DNA of 64,000 bases from Thermococcus sp. AM4 (GTDB lineage: Archaea; Methanobacteriota_B; Thermococci; Thermococcales; Thermococcaceae). The notes beneath the pieces were generated by a model. The model ran no database searches and was not told the DNA's origin. It saw nothing but the letters and a program-made list of their open reading frames with translations. The translations under genes were made by a program, and so were the position numbers. Positions 1-7,216 of this stretch are shown piece after piece. Each line of letters starts with the position of its first letter. The first letter of the stretch is position 1. The stretch lies in the NCBI RefSeq assembly GCF_000151205.2, contig NC_016051.1, positions 1,488,001-1,552,000 of the forward strand. Reading direction: 5' to 3'.

Positions 1-366
1 TCCGGCGTTAGGCCCTCCTCCGAATACCGGCTCCATCTGGCCGTTTACAGGGCGAGGCCGGACGTTAGGGCAATAGCCCACCTCCACCCGCCGTACTCGA
101 TAGTCGCCTCGACACTACTCGAAGGCGAACTGCCGATAATAACGCCCGAGGCGGAAATCTACCTCGGGAGAATTCCGATAGCGCCCTTCAGACCCGCTGG
201 GACGGAAGAACTTGCGGAAGTAACGGCGGAAGCTTTGAAGGGTGCGGACGCGGTTCTGATGGCGAAGCACGGAATCGTTACCGTTGGAAAAAGCCTGAGG
301 GAAGCTTTCTACAAGGCGGAGCTGGTTGAGGAGAGCACCAGGCTCTGGTACCTGAGCAGGAAATGA
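1..366 (+). CDS. class II aldolase/adducin family protein, C-terminal part (fuculose-phosphate aldolase type)
   Basis: The gene enters from the left edge in frame 1 and stops with TGA at 364-366, so only the last 121 residues are visible. They contain HLHPPYS, the two-histidine zinc motif of class II aldolases, and near the end the stretch MAKHGIVTVG, matching the third zinc histidine region of L-fuculose-1-phosphate aldolase and ribulose-phosphate epimerase-type proteins. Members of this family are zinc-dependent cytoplasmic enzymes that cleave sugar phosphates such as fuculose-1-phosphate to DHAP and an aldehyde; some act on methylthioribulose-phosphate. The true substrate cannot be told from this fragment. 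The start lies outside the window. Confidence 0.85.
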   Translation, partial: SGVRPSSEYRLHLAVYRARPDVRAIAHLHPPYSIVASTLLEGELPIITPEAEIYLGRIPIAPFRPAGTEELAEVTAEALKGADAVLMAKHGIVTVGKSLREAFYKAELVEESTRLWYLSRK

Positions 367-383
367 GCGGAAAAATCAAAGGC

Positions 384-635
384 TCACTTAACCTGCTCGA
401 GTGCTCCGAGGACCTCCCAGATTATGGTCCTCGTGTGCATGGGCATGTTCGGGTCCTCGCTAATCTCCTCGAGAATGGCTATGGCGTCGGCCGCCCTGAC
501 GGCCGGCTCCTTGCTCTCGTCGAGGAGAACCTCTATCGCCTGTTCGGCAGCTCTCCTGATGTTCCTTGGAACGACGGTGTCCTGGACGACCTGCTCCTTG
601 AGAACCTGCACGATCTGCTGAATCAGCTCGCTCAT
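384..635 (-). CDS. UPF0147 family protein
   Basis: This 83-residue acidic, all-helical protein matches the archaeal UPF0147 family in length and in its central stretch [11 protein letters not shown], followed by [15 protein letters not shown]. No biochemical function is known to me for the family. The start ATG at 635 follows a strong GGGGGTGATGG ribosome site on the minus strand. It is convergent with the aldolase gene that ends at 366 and divergent from the ABC transporter operon, with about 200 bases between them. It is a small, conserved cytoplasmic protein with no signal or membrane segment. Confidence 0.85.
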   Translation of the reverse strand: MSELIQQIVQVLKEQVVQDTVVPRNIRRAAEQAIEVLLDESKEPAVRAADAIAILEEISEDPNMPMHTRTIIWEVLGALEQVK

Positions 636-788
636 TCCATCACCCCCTTCCGATTATCCTAAAAAATTGTTACTAAAATCTCCTCGGCTTATCTTAAGCT
701 TTCCTAACTAAAAAGCTTTTCGGTCGAGTGATATTCCGTTGGCCTTCAAAGCTTTTTTGATTTTGTAAAACTTAGGATGGACCAAAAA

Positions 789-798
789 CAATATAAAC
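789..798 (+). promoter_or_regulatory. TATA box of the amino acid ABC transporter operon
   Basis: AATATAAACG lies about 37-46 bases before the ATG at 835. That spacing fits transcription starting near 815-822 and a short leader carrying the GGTGGT ribosome site at 822-827. It is called from sequence only. Confidence 0.55.
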
Positions 799-834
799 GC
801 AACGACACCTAAAAGCCAATCGGTGGTATCAGCC

Positions 835-1596
835 ATGAACGGGAAAATTATCGGTGGTCTTTTGGTTTTAATGCTCGCTGCCGCGGTTGCCTCCAGCGGC
901 TGCATCGGCGGCGGCTCGAAGGAGAAGGTTTTGATCGTTGGAACCAGCGCCGACTTCCCGCCCTTTGAATACAAGGATCCGCAGACCGGGAACATAACGG
1001 GCTTCGACATAGACCTGATAAAGATGGTGGCCAAGAAGGCCGGCTATGACAAAGTTGAGATAAAGGACATGGACTTCGATTCCCTGATCCCGGCCCTCCA
1101 GACAGGAAAGGTTGACGTGGTCATAGCCGGAATGACGATAACGGAGAAGCGCAAGCAGGTCGTTGATTTCAGCATCCCCTACTGGAAGGCGGACCAGGCC
1201 GTGGTCGTGAGGAAGGACTCGGACATAGCGATCAACTCCCTCGACGATCTGAAGGGTAAGGTAATCGGCGTCGAGAAGGGAACCACGGGTGCAATCTACA
1301 TAAAGGACCACCTCGGCGACCAGGTCACGCTCAAGGAGTACAACAGCTATGTTGCAGCACTGCAGGCCCTCCTGAACGGCCAGGTTGACGTTCTCGTCAT
1401 AGACTCGCCCGTTGCCAACATGTTCACCAACAAGTACGACGTCAAGGTCGTCTACACGATAAACACGAACGAGCACTATGGAATAGCCGTCAAGAAGGGC
1501 AACAAGGAGCTCCTCGACAAGATAAACAAGGCCCTCCAGGATATCATGAACTCCCCCGAGTGGAACAAGCTCGTTGAGAAGTACTTCGGAAGCTGA
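835..1596 (+). CDS. amino acid ABC transporter substrate-binding lipoprotein
   Basis: This is a 253-residue family 3 periplasmic-type solute-binding protein. The N-terminus is a lipoprotein signal with lipobox ASSGC (Cys about residue 23) followed by a glycine-rich linker, so it should be lipid-anchored outside the cell membrane. The family signature GFDIDLIKMVAKKAG follows the first strand, and the ADFPPFEY opening is typical of polar amino acid binders. ATG 835 was chosen because GGTGGT sits seven bases upstream; an in-frame GTG at 823 would bury that site. It is the first gene of a four-gene operon with two permeases and an ATPase. The exact amino acid ligand is unknown. Confidence 0.93.
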   Translation: MNGKIIGGLLVLMLAAAVASSGCIGGGSKEKVLIVGTSADFPPFEYKDPQTGNITGFDIDLIKMVAKKAGYDKVEIKDMDFDSLIPALQTGKVDVVIAGMTITEKRKQVVDFSIPYWKADQAVVVRKDSDIAINSLDDLKGKVIGVEKGTTGAIYIKDHLGDQVTLKEYNSYVAALQALLNGQVDVLVIDSPVANMFTNKYDVKVVYTINTNEHYGIAVKKGNKELLDKINKALQDIMNSPEWNKLVEKYFGS

Positions 1597-1625
1597 TCTC
1601 TTCTCCATTTTTGGAGGTGCAGGGT

Positions 1626-2315
1626 TTGATAACCTCCACCAGCGTTCCGTTAGGCATCGCCCTGAGAATGCTCATCGACGGTGCAAAAACGACGATAATC
1701 CTCTCCGTGCTTTCAATAGCCCTCGGCCTTCTCATAGGCCTCCCCGTTGCGCTCATGGAAACCTACGGCGGCAAAACCCTGAGGCGGATCGCGATGGTCT
1801 ACGAGGGCACGCTGAGGGGCATTCCCCTCCTCGCGATATACTTCGTGATCTTCTACTCGATGCCGATGCTGATAGGTCTCGGCCTCTCACCGTTTCTGGC
1901 GGCCGTTGTCGGGCTGGGAATACGCTCCTCAGCGTATCAGTCCCAGATATTCCGGAGCGGAATACAGGCCGTCGATGAGGGACAGATCGAGGCGGCGGTT
2001 TCACTCGGCATGAGCCAGTGGCAGATAATAAGGCACATCGTTCTCCCGCAGGCGCTGAGGATGTCGATCCCGGCGTGGATGAACGAGTACGTCATAGTCC
2101 TGAAGGACACGTCGATAGCGCTGGCTTTGGGCATAGTCGAGCTCACGAGGCAGGCAACTTACCTCGTCTCGGTAACGGCCGAGCCCTTCAGGTACTACGG
2201 CCTGGCGGCCCTGTTCTACCTCGCGATGGTTCTGCCGCTAACTTACTTCGCGAACTGGATGGGGAAGAAGTACGGAATAAAGGGAACGGGAGGGGCAATG
2301 GATGTCAGACTCTGA
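1626..2315 (+). CDS. polar amino acid ABC transporter permease (first)
   Basis: This integral membrane permease of the HisM/GlnP family has about five predicted helices. The EAA loop that contacts the ATPase is visible as EAAVSLGMSQWQIIRHIVLPQA. The TTG start at 1626 is preceded by GGAGGTG at 1613-1619 with a six-base gap, which decides the start over the upstream in-frame TTG at 1611. It follows the binding protein by 29 bases and overlaps the ATPase gene by 14 bases, so translation is probably coupled. It probably forms a heterodimer with the permease at 3066, because both carry similar EAA loops. Confidence 0.92.
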   Translation: MITSTSVPLGIALRMLIDGAKTTIILSVLSIALGLLIGLPVALMETYGGKTLRRIAMVYEGTLRGIPLLAIYFVIFYSMPMLIGLGLSPFLAAVVGLGIRSSAYQSQIFRSGIQAVDEGQIEAAVSLGMSQWQIIRHIVLPQALRMSIPAWMNEYVIVLKDTSIALALGIVELTRQATYLVSVTAEPFRYYGLAALFYLAMVLPLTYFANWMGKKYGIKGTGGAMDVRL

Positions 2316-3066
2316 CAGGGTTCTTGTAATTAGGAACCTTACGAAAAGGTTCGGCGAAAAGCCCGTTCTGAAGGGCATCTCCTTCGAGGTTGAGAGGGGA
2401 GAGACGAAGGTGATCATCGGGCCCAGCGGGGCCGGGAAGAGCACGCTCCTCAGGTGCATAAACAGGCTCATCGAGCCCGACGAGGGGGAGATAATATTCA
2501 ACGGAACCAACATACTGGACAGGAACGTGGACATAAGGAAGATCAGGGCGAGGATAGGCTTCGTCTTCCAGCACTTCAACCTCTTCAAGCACCTCACGGC
2601 CCTTGAGAACGTCAAGATCGGCCTCAAGGTGGTCAAGGGAATGAGCGACGAGGAAGCCGAGAAGAAGGCCATCGAGGCCCTAAAAATGGTCCACCTCGAG
2701 GAAGATGCCTTCCACAAGTACCCCGCCCAGCTCAGCGGCGGCCAGCAGCAGCGCGTTGCCATAGCGAGGGCGCTGGCCATGGAGCCGGAGATAATACTCT
2801 TCGACGAGCCGACCTCGGCCCTGGATCCGCAGCTGGCGGGGGAGGTTCTCGACGTCATGCGCGAGCTCGCGAGGAAAAAGGTCACGATGCTCGTGGTTAC
2901 GCACGAAATAGGCTTCGCCCTCAACGCCGCCGACGAGGTGCTCTTCTTCTACGACGGCGTCATCTGGGAGAGCGGCAAGCCGGAGGAGATCCTCTACAAC
3001 CCGAAGAAGAAGGAAACCCGGGAGTTCCTGAGGAGAATAGCCGACCTCTCCGTGGGGGGAGGCTGA
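2302..3066 (+). CDS. polar amino acid ABC transporter ATP-binding protein (GlnQ type)
   Basis: This 254-residue ABC ATPase powers the transporter at the cytoplasmic face. Walker A is GPSGAGKST (about residues 38-46), followed by the Q-loop in FVFQHFNLF, signature LSGGQQQR, Walker B IILFDEPTSALD and the switch histidine in VVTHEIGFA. Length and motifs match GlnQ/HisP. ATG 2302 lies after a GGGAGGGG ribosome site, and the gene overlaps the upstream permease by 14 bases and the next permease by one base (TGATG). Confidence 0.95.
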   Translation: MSDSDRVLVIRNLTKRFGEKPVLKGISFEVERGETKVIIGPSGAGKSTLLRCINRLIEPDEGEIIFNGTNILDRNVDIRKIRARIGFVFQHFNLFKHLTALENVKIGLKVVKGMSDEEAEKKAIEALKMVHLEEDAFHKYPAQLSGGQQQRVAIARALAMEPEIILFDEPTSALDPQLAGEVLDVMRELARKKVTMLVVTHEIGFALNAADEVLFFYDGVIWESGKPEEILYNPKKKETREFLRRIADLSVGGG

Positions 3067-3743
3067 TGGTCTGGGAAACGATAGCGCGGTATCTCCTCCA
3101 CGGACTCGTCGTCACGCTGGAGCTCACCGTCGTGGGATTCATAGGCGGCTTTGCCCTCGGGTTTCTCTTGGCGGTCGCAAGAACCTACGGGGGGAAACTC
3201 TCAAAGGCGCTCTCGACAGCCTACATAGAGCTCATAAGGGGAACTCCAATGCTCCTCCAGCTCTACATCATAGGCTTCGGGCTCCCGCTGGTGATAAGGA
3301 ACTACTTCCCCCACTTCGTCATGAACCCGACCCTTGCGGCGGCTCTGGGGATGGTAATCAACAGCGCCGCCTACCAGGCGGAGTACATCAGGGGCGCCTT
3401 CAACTCCGTCGAATACGGGCAGGTTGAGGCGGCCCTCTCGCTGGGGATGACCAAGTGGGGAATAATAAGGCACGTGATCTTTCCCCAGGCCTTCAGGATA
3501 ATGCTCCCGAGCTGGACGAACGAGATGGTCTACCTGCTCAAGTACTCCTCACTGGCGATGCTCCTGGCCGTTCCGGAGCTCATGTACCAGGCGAGCGTTG
3601 CAGCCTCCCAGACGTTCCTCTACGCCCAGATATACCTCGTCGTCGCGGGAATTTACCTCGTCTTCGCCACCCTGATAATAGGGATAATGAGGAAGATAGA
3701 GCTCAGGCTCCACATACCGGGGGTTACGACGATAAAAAGGTGA
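3066..3743 (+). CDS. polar amino acid ABC transporter permease (second)
   Basis: This 225-residue HisQ/GlnP-type membrane protein has the EAA loop EAALSLGMTKWGIIRHVIFPQA. It resembles the permease at 1626, and the two presumably pair to form the channel. The ATG overlaps the stop of the ATPase gene (TGATG), so translation should be coupled. It is the last gene of the operon and stops four bases before the end of the convergent corrinoid adenosyltransferase gene. Confidence 0.92.
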   Translation: MVWETIARYLLHGLVVTLELTVVGFIGGFALGFLLAVARTYGGKLSKALSTAYIELIRGTPMLLQLYIIGFGLPLVIRNYFPHFVMNPTLAAALGMVINSAAYQAEYIRGAFNSVEYGQVEAALSLGMTKWGIIRHVIFPQAFRIMLPSWTNEMVYLLKYSSLAMLLAVPELMYQASVAASQTFLYAQIYLVVAGIYLVFATLIIGIMRKIELRLHIPGVTTIKR

Positions 3744-3747
3744 GGAG

Positions 3748-4287
3748 TCAGTACTCCACGCCCCTCCTCGCTATTACGCCCCTCTGGTAGGGGTGCTTTA
3801 TTTCCCTCATCTCCGTCACGTAGTCGGCCAGCTCGAACAGCTCCTCAGGACAGTAGCGGCCCGTTAAAACGAGCTCGGTGTGGGGGGCTTTGCTCTTTAT
3901 CAGCTCCCGGACTTCCTCGGTATCGAGCATGTTGAAGCCCAGCGCAACGCAGACCTCGTCGAGAATAACAAGATCCCACTCCCCGCTCGAGGCCAGCTCC
4001 CTCGCCCTCGCGAGGGCCCTCTTTGCGGCTTCGATGTCCTCTTCGCTCGGCTTCCCGTGGACGAACTTCGGCAGGCCGAAGGACTCTATCAGGGCTCCAC
4101 ACTCCTCAATCTTCTTCTGCTCGCCGTAGGCCTTTGGCGCCTTCATGAACTGGACTATCGCAACCTTCCCACCTGAGCCGAGCATCCTAACGGCCAGACC
4201 GAACGCCGCGGTTGTTTTACCCTTTCCGTTTCCGGTGTAGATGTGCACCAGTCCGAGCCTTTCCTTCCATGTCACGTGCATCACCAT
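3748..4287 (-). CDS. cobO: ATP:cob(I)alamin adenosyltransferase, CobA/CobO/BtuR family
   Basis: This 179-residue cytoplasmic enzyme transfers the adenosyl group of ATP to cobalt in corrinoids during coenzyme B12 synthesis or salvage. The family P-loop GNGKGKTTAAFG lies near residues 18-29, followed by VAIVQFMK and the DLVILDE strand (Walker B-like), ending with TGR at the nucleotide site. The ATG at 4287 is chosen because GGAGGA (4295-4300) lies seven bases upstream; a further in-frame ATG at 4302 precedes that site. It stands alone, with no other cobalamin gene nearby. The family name is secure; the exact corrinoid substrate is not. Confidence 0.9.
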   Translation of the reverse strand: MVMHVTWKERLGLVHIYTGNGKGKTTAAFGLAVRMLGSGGKVAIVQFMKAPKAYGEQKKIEECGALIESFGLPKFVHGKPSEEDIEAAKRALARARELASSGEWDLVILDEVCVALGFNMLDTEEVRELIKSKAPHTELVLTGRYCPEELFELADYVTEMREIKHPYQRGVIARRGVEY

Positions 4288-4355
4288 GGATAAATCCTCC
4301 AACTCCTTAAAAAACCCACGAAACCGTTAAAAATTGGACCGCTTAATCTGCAACC

Positions 4356-5189
4356 ATGGTCAGGATCTGCTCCCTCGGCTACTTCGTGAGGGACATGATC
4401 GTCCTCCTGCTCTCCCTTGGAATAGTCTTTCTGCTCCTCTCGATAGGCAAGAACACGAAGAGGAACCTCGGAAGCAGGTACTTCGTCCGAAGCTTCAACG
4501 TTCTCGTGGCCTCTTTTATCTTAGTCGCCCTCGCCGAACTTATGGGTGTGCTCATGAGAACGGACGTATTCTGGGAGAATGAAGTTGTCGCGGATGTAAG
4601 GTCAGTTATCCTCACCCTCGGGGCGCTCCTCCTCTTCGTCTCCTCCATAATGGTGTACCTGCCCTTCTCCCGCAACGAGTACACGATAGTACCGATAGTT
4701 ACGGAACCCCTGAACCCTTCGATCTACGGGGCCTACTGGGGCAGCGGGGGCGAGGCTTCAAAGGCCTTCGTCAAGCTCGTCAAAAGCCTCCACCTGCCAG
4801 CGATCGTCCTGAGCAGGGACCCGCCAGAGGTTTTCCGCTCCAAACTCGGCCTGAAGCTCGTTCCGGTCGTGTGGATCTCCAAGGTCAGCCACGATGACGC
4901 AGTCGATCCGAGGAGACTGCCCTACCTCCTGGACCGCATACTCAACTTCCTGAAATCAACGGAGACCGACAAGGTCGTTTACATCGACTGCCTTGAGTAC
5001 CTGATGCTCGAAAACGGGGACGAGGCGATCCTCAAGTTCGTGACGAAGCTCAAGGACCTGGCTTCCCTGCACAGGGGGATAGTGATAATCAACCTCGAAA
5101 AGAGCGCCATTAACGAGAAGACGTTCCACGTGCTCGTTTCAGAGCTCAGGCCCGTTAAGGAGCTGGAGAAGATGCTGGGGGGATCATGA
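4356..5189 (+). CDS. DUF835 family membrane protein
   Basis: This 277-residue protein has three hydrophobic segments near residues 12-30, 47-66 and 84-103, then a soluble C-terminal region of about 150 residues. The C-terminal part (KVVYIDCLEYLMLENG ... IVIINLEKSAINEKTF) fits DUF835, a degenerate RecA/receiver-like domain common in Thermococcales and often joined to membrane or sensor modules. No catalytic residues can be named. There is no clear ribosome site, but a TATA-like GTTAAAAATT at 4326-4335 lies just over 20 bases before the ATG, so the message may be leaderless. A signalling role is only a guess. Confidence 0.75.
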   Translation: MVRICSLGYFVRDMIVLLLSLGIVFLLLSIGKNTKRNLGSRYFVRSFNVLVASFILVALAELMGVLMRTDVFWENEVVADVRSVILTLGALLLFVSSIMVYLPFSRNEYTIVPIVTEPLNPSIYGAYWGSGGEASKAFVKLVKSLHLPAIVLSRDPPEVFRSKLGLKLVPVVWISKVSHDDAVDPRRLPYLLDRILNFLKSTETDKVVYIDCLEYLMLENGDEAILKFVTKLKDLASLHRGIVIINLEKSAINEKTFHVLVSELRPVKELEKMLGGS

Positions 5190-5288
5190 AAATACTAAAC
5201 GGAACCATTTTATTATCTATTGCAGAGAGCTTCAAAACCTTTTGAGGATTCATACTTTAATGGCATCTTCACAGAAAAGTTCCTGTTC

Positions 5289-5366
5289 TGGGGCCGGGGC
5301 CGGGATTTGAACCCGGGCTAGGGGATCCACAGTCCCCTGTGCTGACCAGGCTACACCACCCCGGCC
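5289..5366 (-). tRNA. tRNA-His (GTG anticodon)
   Basis: Read on the minus strand, this is a full cloverleaf with acceptor stem GCCGGGG/CCCCGGC, a TTCAAAT T-loop and an AGGGG/CCCCT anticodon stem whose loop holds GTG, the histidine anticodon. The base at 5366 gives an extra G at position -1 facing C73, the identity pair of histidine tRNA. CCA is encoded (5291-5289). There is no intron. Confidence 0.96.
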
Positions 5367-5391
5367 ACGTCCAGCTTAAGCTTTCGGGTTA

Positions 5392-5402
5392 GATTTATAA
5401 AG
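5392..5402 (-). promoter_or_regulatory. TATA box of tRNA-His
   Basis: CTTTATAAATC on the minus strand ends 25 bases before the tRNA 5' end, the usual archaeal spacing for a transcript that starts at the mature end or just before it. Confidence 0.65.
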
Positions 5403-5507
5403 TTTTCGTCAGATGCCGCGAGAGAAGGTATCTGACCCGGTATTAACCCAATATTGGGGATCAGACGCGATTAAAGGGTCATTGAAAACCTCACAGGGGG
5501 CAGGTGA

Positions 5508-6137
5508 ATGAAGGCGAAGCGAGAAGCGCTCGTCAGTCTCTTCACGGCGATGAGAGAGGGGAAAGTTGATGAGGACATAATTGATCTCCTCCTGCTCATC
5601 AACTCCATCAGGGGAATCTACACAACGAGCTCGTGCTCCGGAAGGATAGGAATCATCGAGGAGCCAGCTTTAGGAGCAAAACCCCTGAGCAGGTGGCTGA
5701 TTAAGGTTCACCGCGAGATGACGTTTCCCGAGGCAAAGAAGGCCCTTGAAAAGGCCAGAGAGGGCTTGATATTCCTCAAGAGCCAGCCCCCGATTTTCCA
5801 CGTTGTCGCTGAAGACTTTGAGAAAGCAAAGAGGCTCCACGAGTTGGGCCTCGCCAGCGGTTTCAAGTACACGACCTTCAAGGTAATCTCCAGCCGCTAC
5901 CTCGTCGAGATAAACGCCACCGAGTATCTAACCGCTCCGCTCGGCAGGGACGGGAAGATAATGGCCGGCGACGAGTACCTTCGCTTCGCCCTCGAAATCG
6001 GCAACTCGATGCTGAGACGCTCGAAGGGCAGGCTTCCGAGGCTGACGAAGAACTTCGAAAATCTCCGCGAGGAGCTCGGCGAGGACGAGCTGTTCTATGA
6101 GCTGACGGAGGAGTTTGGGATAGAACCAGTAATTTAG
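5508..6137 (+). CDS. taw3: tRNA(Phe) wybutosine-derivative methyltransferase Taw3/TYW3
   Basis: This 209-residue protein is a member of the TYW3 family, which uses SAM to N4-methylate the tricyclic wyosine base at position 37 of tRNA-Phe. The family start IRGIYTTSSCSGRIGI (about residues 34-49) and the later FHVVAEDFEKAKRLHELGLASGF region are clear, and the length is normal. ATG 5508 lies after GGGGG and AGGTGA. The gene lies alone between tRNA-His and the toxin-antitoxin operon. The perfect palindrome CCCAATATTGGG sits at 5447-5458, about 50 bases upstream. Confidence 0.9.
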   Translation: MKAKREALVSLFTAMREGKVDEDIIDLLLLINSIRGIYTTSSCSGRIGIIEEPALGAKPLSRWLIKVHREMTFPEAKKALEKAREGLIFLKSQPPIFHVVAEDFEKAKRLHELGLASGFKYTTFKVISSRYLVEINATEYLTAPLGRDGKIMAGDEYLRFALEIGNSMLRRSKGRLPRLTKNFENLREELGEDELFYELTEEFGIEPVI

Positions 6138-6223
6138 AACTTTGGGAGTTTTGGCACTTCTCTTAAGGTTGAGTCTCTCTTTTGAAATCTATCCCCCGCG
6201 TCTCGAGGTAAACACCCAAGCCA

Positions 6224-6592
6224 TCACCTTTTCCGGGGTTTGTACAATTTCACCCCAAAGTCACGCATTCTCTCAAAATGGTCAGTGTTCGTGGTCCACA
6301 CTGTATAGCCTTTAGCTATCGCAGTGGCGCCAATGATTATGTCCGCATCATCGATTAGCTTCCCTTTTCCCTTTAGGTACCTGTATATCTTCGAGGCAGA
6401 GAGGATTATCACGTTGTCCAAGGGTTCAACCTTGAACAGCTTCTCCAATCTCTTCAGAACTGCTACTCTCTTTCTTTCACTTGGAATTCCTCTAACGAAC
6501 TCAAAGAGCGTAACTATCGAGATTGCTGAGCCTGCGTATTCTTCGAGCTTTTTGGCCTTGTAGAGGTCAATCAGAACACTCGTATCAATCAA
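6224..6592 (-). CDS. vapC: VapC-family PIN-domain toxin (probable ribonuclease)
   Basis: This PIN-domain protein of about 122 residues begins LIDTSVLIDLYK, which holds the first catalytic Asp. A middle stretch FEFVRGIPSE carries the conserved Glu, and the end has DDADIIIGATAIAKGYTVWTTNTDHF with the remaining acidic residues, so the Mg2+ site is complete. The TTG at 6592 gives the usual VapC length and overlaps the stop of the upstream gene by eight bases, but its ribosome site is poor and upstream starts remain possible. With the small gene at 6585-6779 it looks like a toxin-antitoxin pair in which the toxin cleaves RNA. Confidence 0.85.
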   Translation of the reverse strand: MIDTSVLIDLYKAKKLEEYAGSAISIVTLFEFVRGIPSERKRVAVLKRLEKLFKVEPLDNVIILSASKIYRYLKGKGKLIDDADIIIGATAIAKGYTVWTTNTDHFERMRDFGVKLYKPRKR

Positions 6593-6779
6593 TATCCCCG
6601 AAGTCCCTGAACGAGACCCTCCTCTTTGAGACCTCCCTTCTGATTTCATCGAGCTCCTCCTCCGATAGAAGTTCATACAACTCGCTCGCCGTCTTCTTAA
6701 TCTCAAGCGCACGCTTTAACTCCCTCACAAGAACCCGCTCCGGAATCGAGCCACCATACACCTTGACCCGGACCCTCAC
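6585..6779 (-). CDS. putative VapB-type antitoxin, 64 residues
   Basis: This small charged protein lies directly before vapC and overlaps it by eight bases. It starts with a beta-like segment RVRVKVYGG, then a helical stretch ELKRALEIKKTASELYELLS, and ends in an acidic/basic tail that could wrap a PIN toxin. The GTG start at 6779 has a GGAGGTG ribosome site nine bases upstream and overlaps the stop of the preceding tiny gene (GTGA). Antitoxin function is inferred from size and position; I see no clear AbrB or ribbon-helix-helix signature. Confidence 0.7.
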   Translation of the reverse strand: MRVRVKVYGGSIPERVLVRELKRALEIKKTASELYELLSEEELDEIRREVSKRRVSFRDFGDID

Positions 6780-6943
6780 TTCTCAAGCACCTCCACTCTA
6801 ACCCTCACCTTTTTCAGCTCCTCCTCACTCGCACCCTTCTCTCGAAGGTACCTGAGGACAATCTCCCTCACAATCTTCCGAATCTCGCTAACGCTCATTC
6901 CCTTAGGAACTTCAACCACGATCTCGCTCTTGGTCACTCCCAT
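6776..6943 (-). CDS. small protein (55 residues) leading the vapC operon
   Basis: A short open frame precedes the antitoxin-like gene. It begins MGVTKSEIVVEVPKGMSV, continues with a helical SEIRKIVREIVLRYLREKG stretch and ends with RVRVEVLEK. ATG 6943 has GGGAG five bases upstream, and its TGA overlaps the GTG of the next gene (GTGA), which indicates translational coupling. Its end resembles the start of the next protein (RVRVEV versus RVRVKV), so the two may be a split antitoxin or a partner pair. It has not been assigned to a family here. Confidence 0.65.
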   Translation of the reverse strand: MGVTKSEIVVEVPKGMSVSEIRKIVREIVLRYLREKGASEEELKKVRVRVEVLEK

Positions 6944-6972
6944 AAAGCTCCCTCACTTCTTGTTCTCGCCTA

Positions 6973-6982
6973 AGTATAAAAC
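6973..6982 (-). promoter_or_regulatory. TATA-like box of the vapC operon
   Basis: On the minus strand GGTTTTATAC lies about 30 bases before the ATG at 6943, which places the transcript start near 6950 and leaves room for the GGGAG ribosome site. Confidence 0.5.
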
Positions 6983-7102
6983 CCTAACGCCAGCCAGGGG
7001 AGAACTGCCCGCGCTACCGCGAGCTCTTCAGGGAGCAGGAGAAAAGGCAAGCGGCTGACTTCTCCCATAAACTTTATCCCTCCTTAATCCAAACTCTCAA
7101 CC

Positions 7103-7171
7103 ATGAGGACATTGAAGGAGATTGAGGAAATCCTGAGGACCCACAAGCGGAGCTTGAGGAGCGCTTTGGCA
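7103..7171 (+). pseudogene. remnant of a MNT/MinT-type nucleotidyltransferase gene (N-terminal fragment, frameshifted)
   Basis: ATG 7103 opens a frame reading MRTLKEIEEILRTHKR, the usual start of small archaeal minimal nucleotidyltransferases that pair with HEPN proteins. After the CAC AAG codons at 7142-7147 the frame turns to RSLRSALAL, but adding one base near 7148-7150 restores ELEERFG, the expected continuation. The homology then stops; the GSxxRG catalytic motif is absent. It appears to be a decayed antitoxin gene cut short by the insertion or rearrangement that placed the lipoate ligase gene next to it. Confidence 0.5.
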
Positions 7172-7216
7172 CTGGAAACCTTTAAAAGTGACGGCCCGTC
7201 ACTAGTGATGGGGTGT

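Noticed and set aside
7000-7102. Possible C-terminal gene remnant reading CPRYRELFREQEKRQAADF
   Set aside because: The frame is short, has no start and no recognisable family; it could be part of the same decayed locus as the nucleotidyltransferase fragment but there is not enough to support it.
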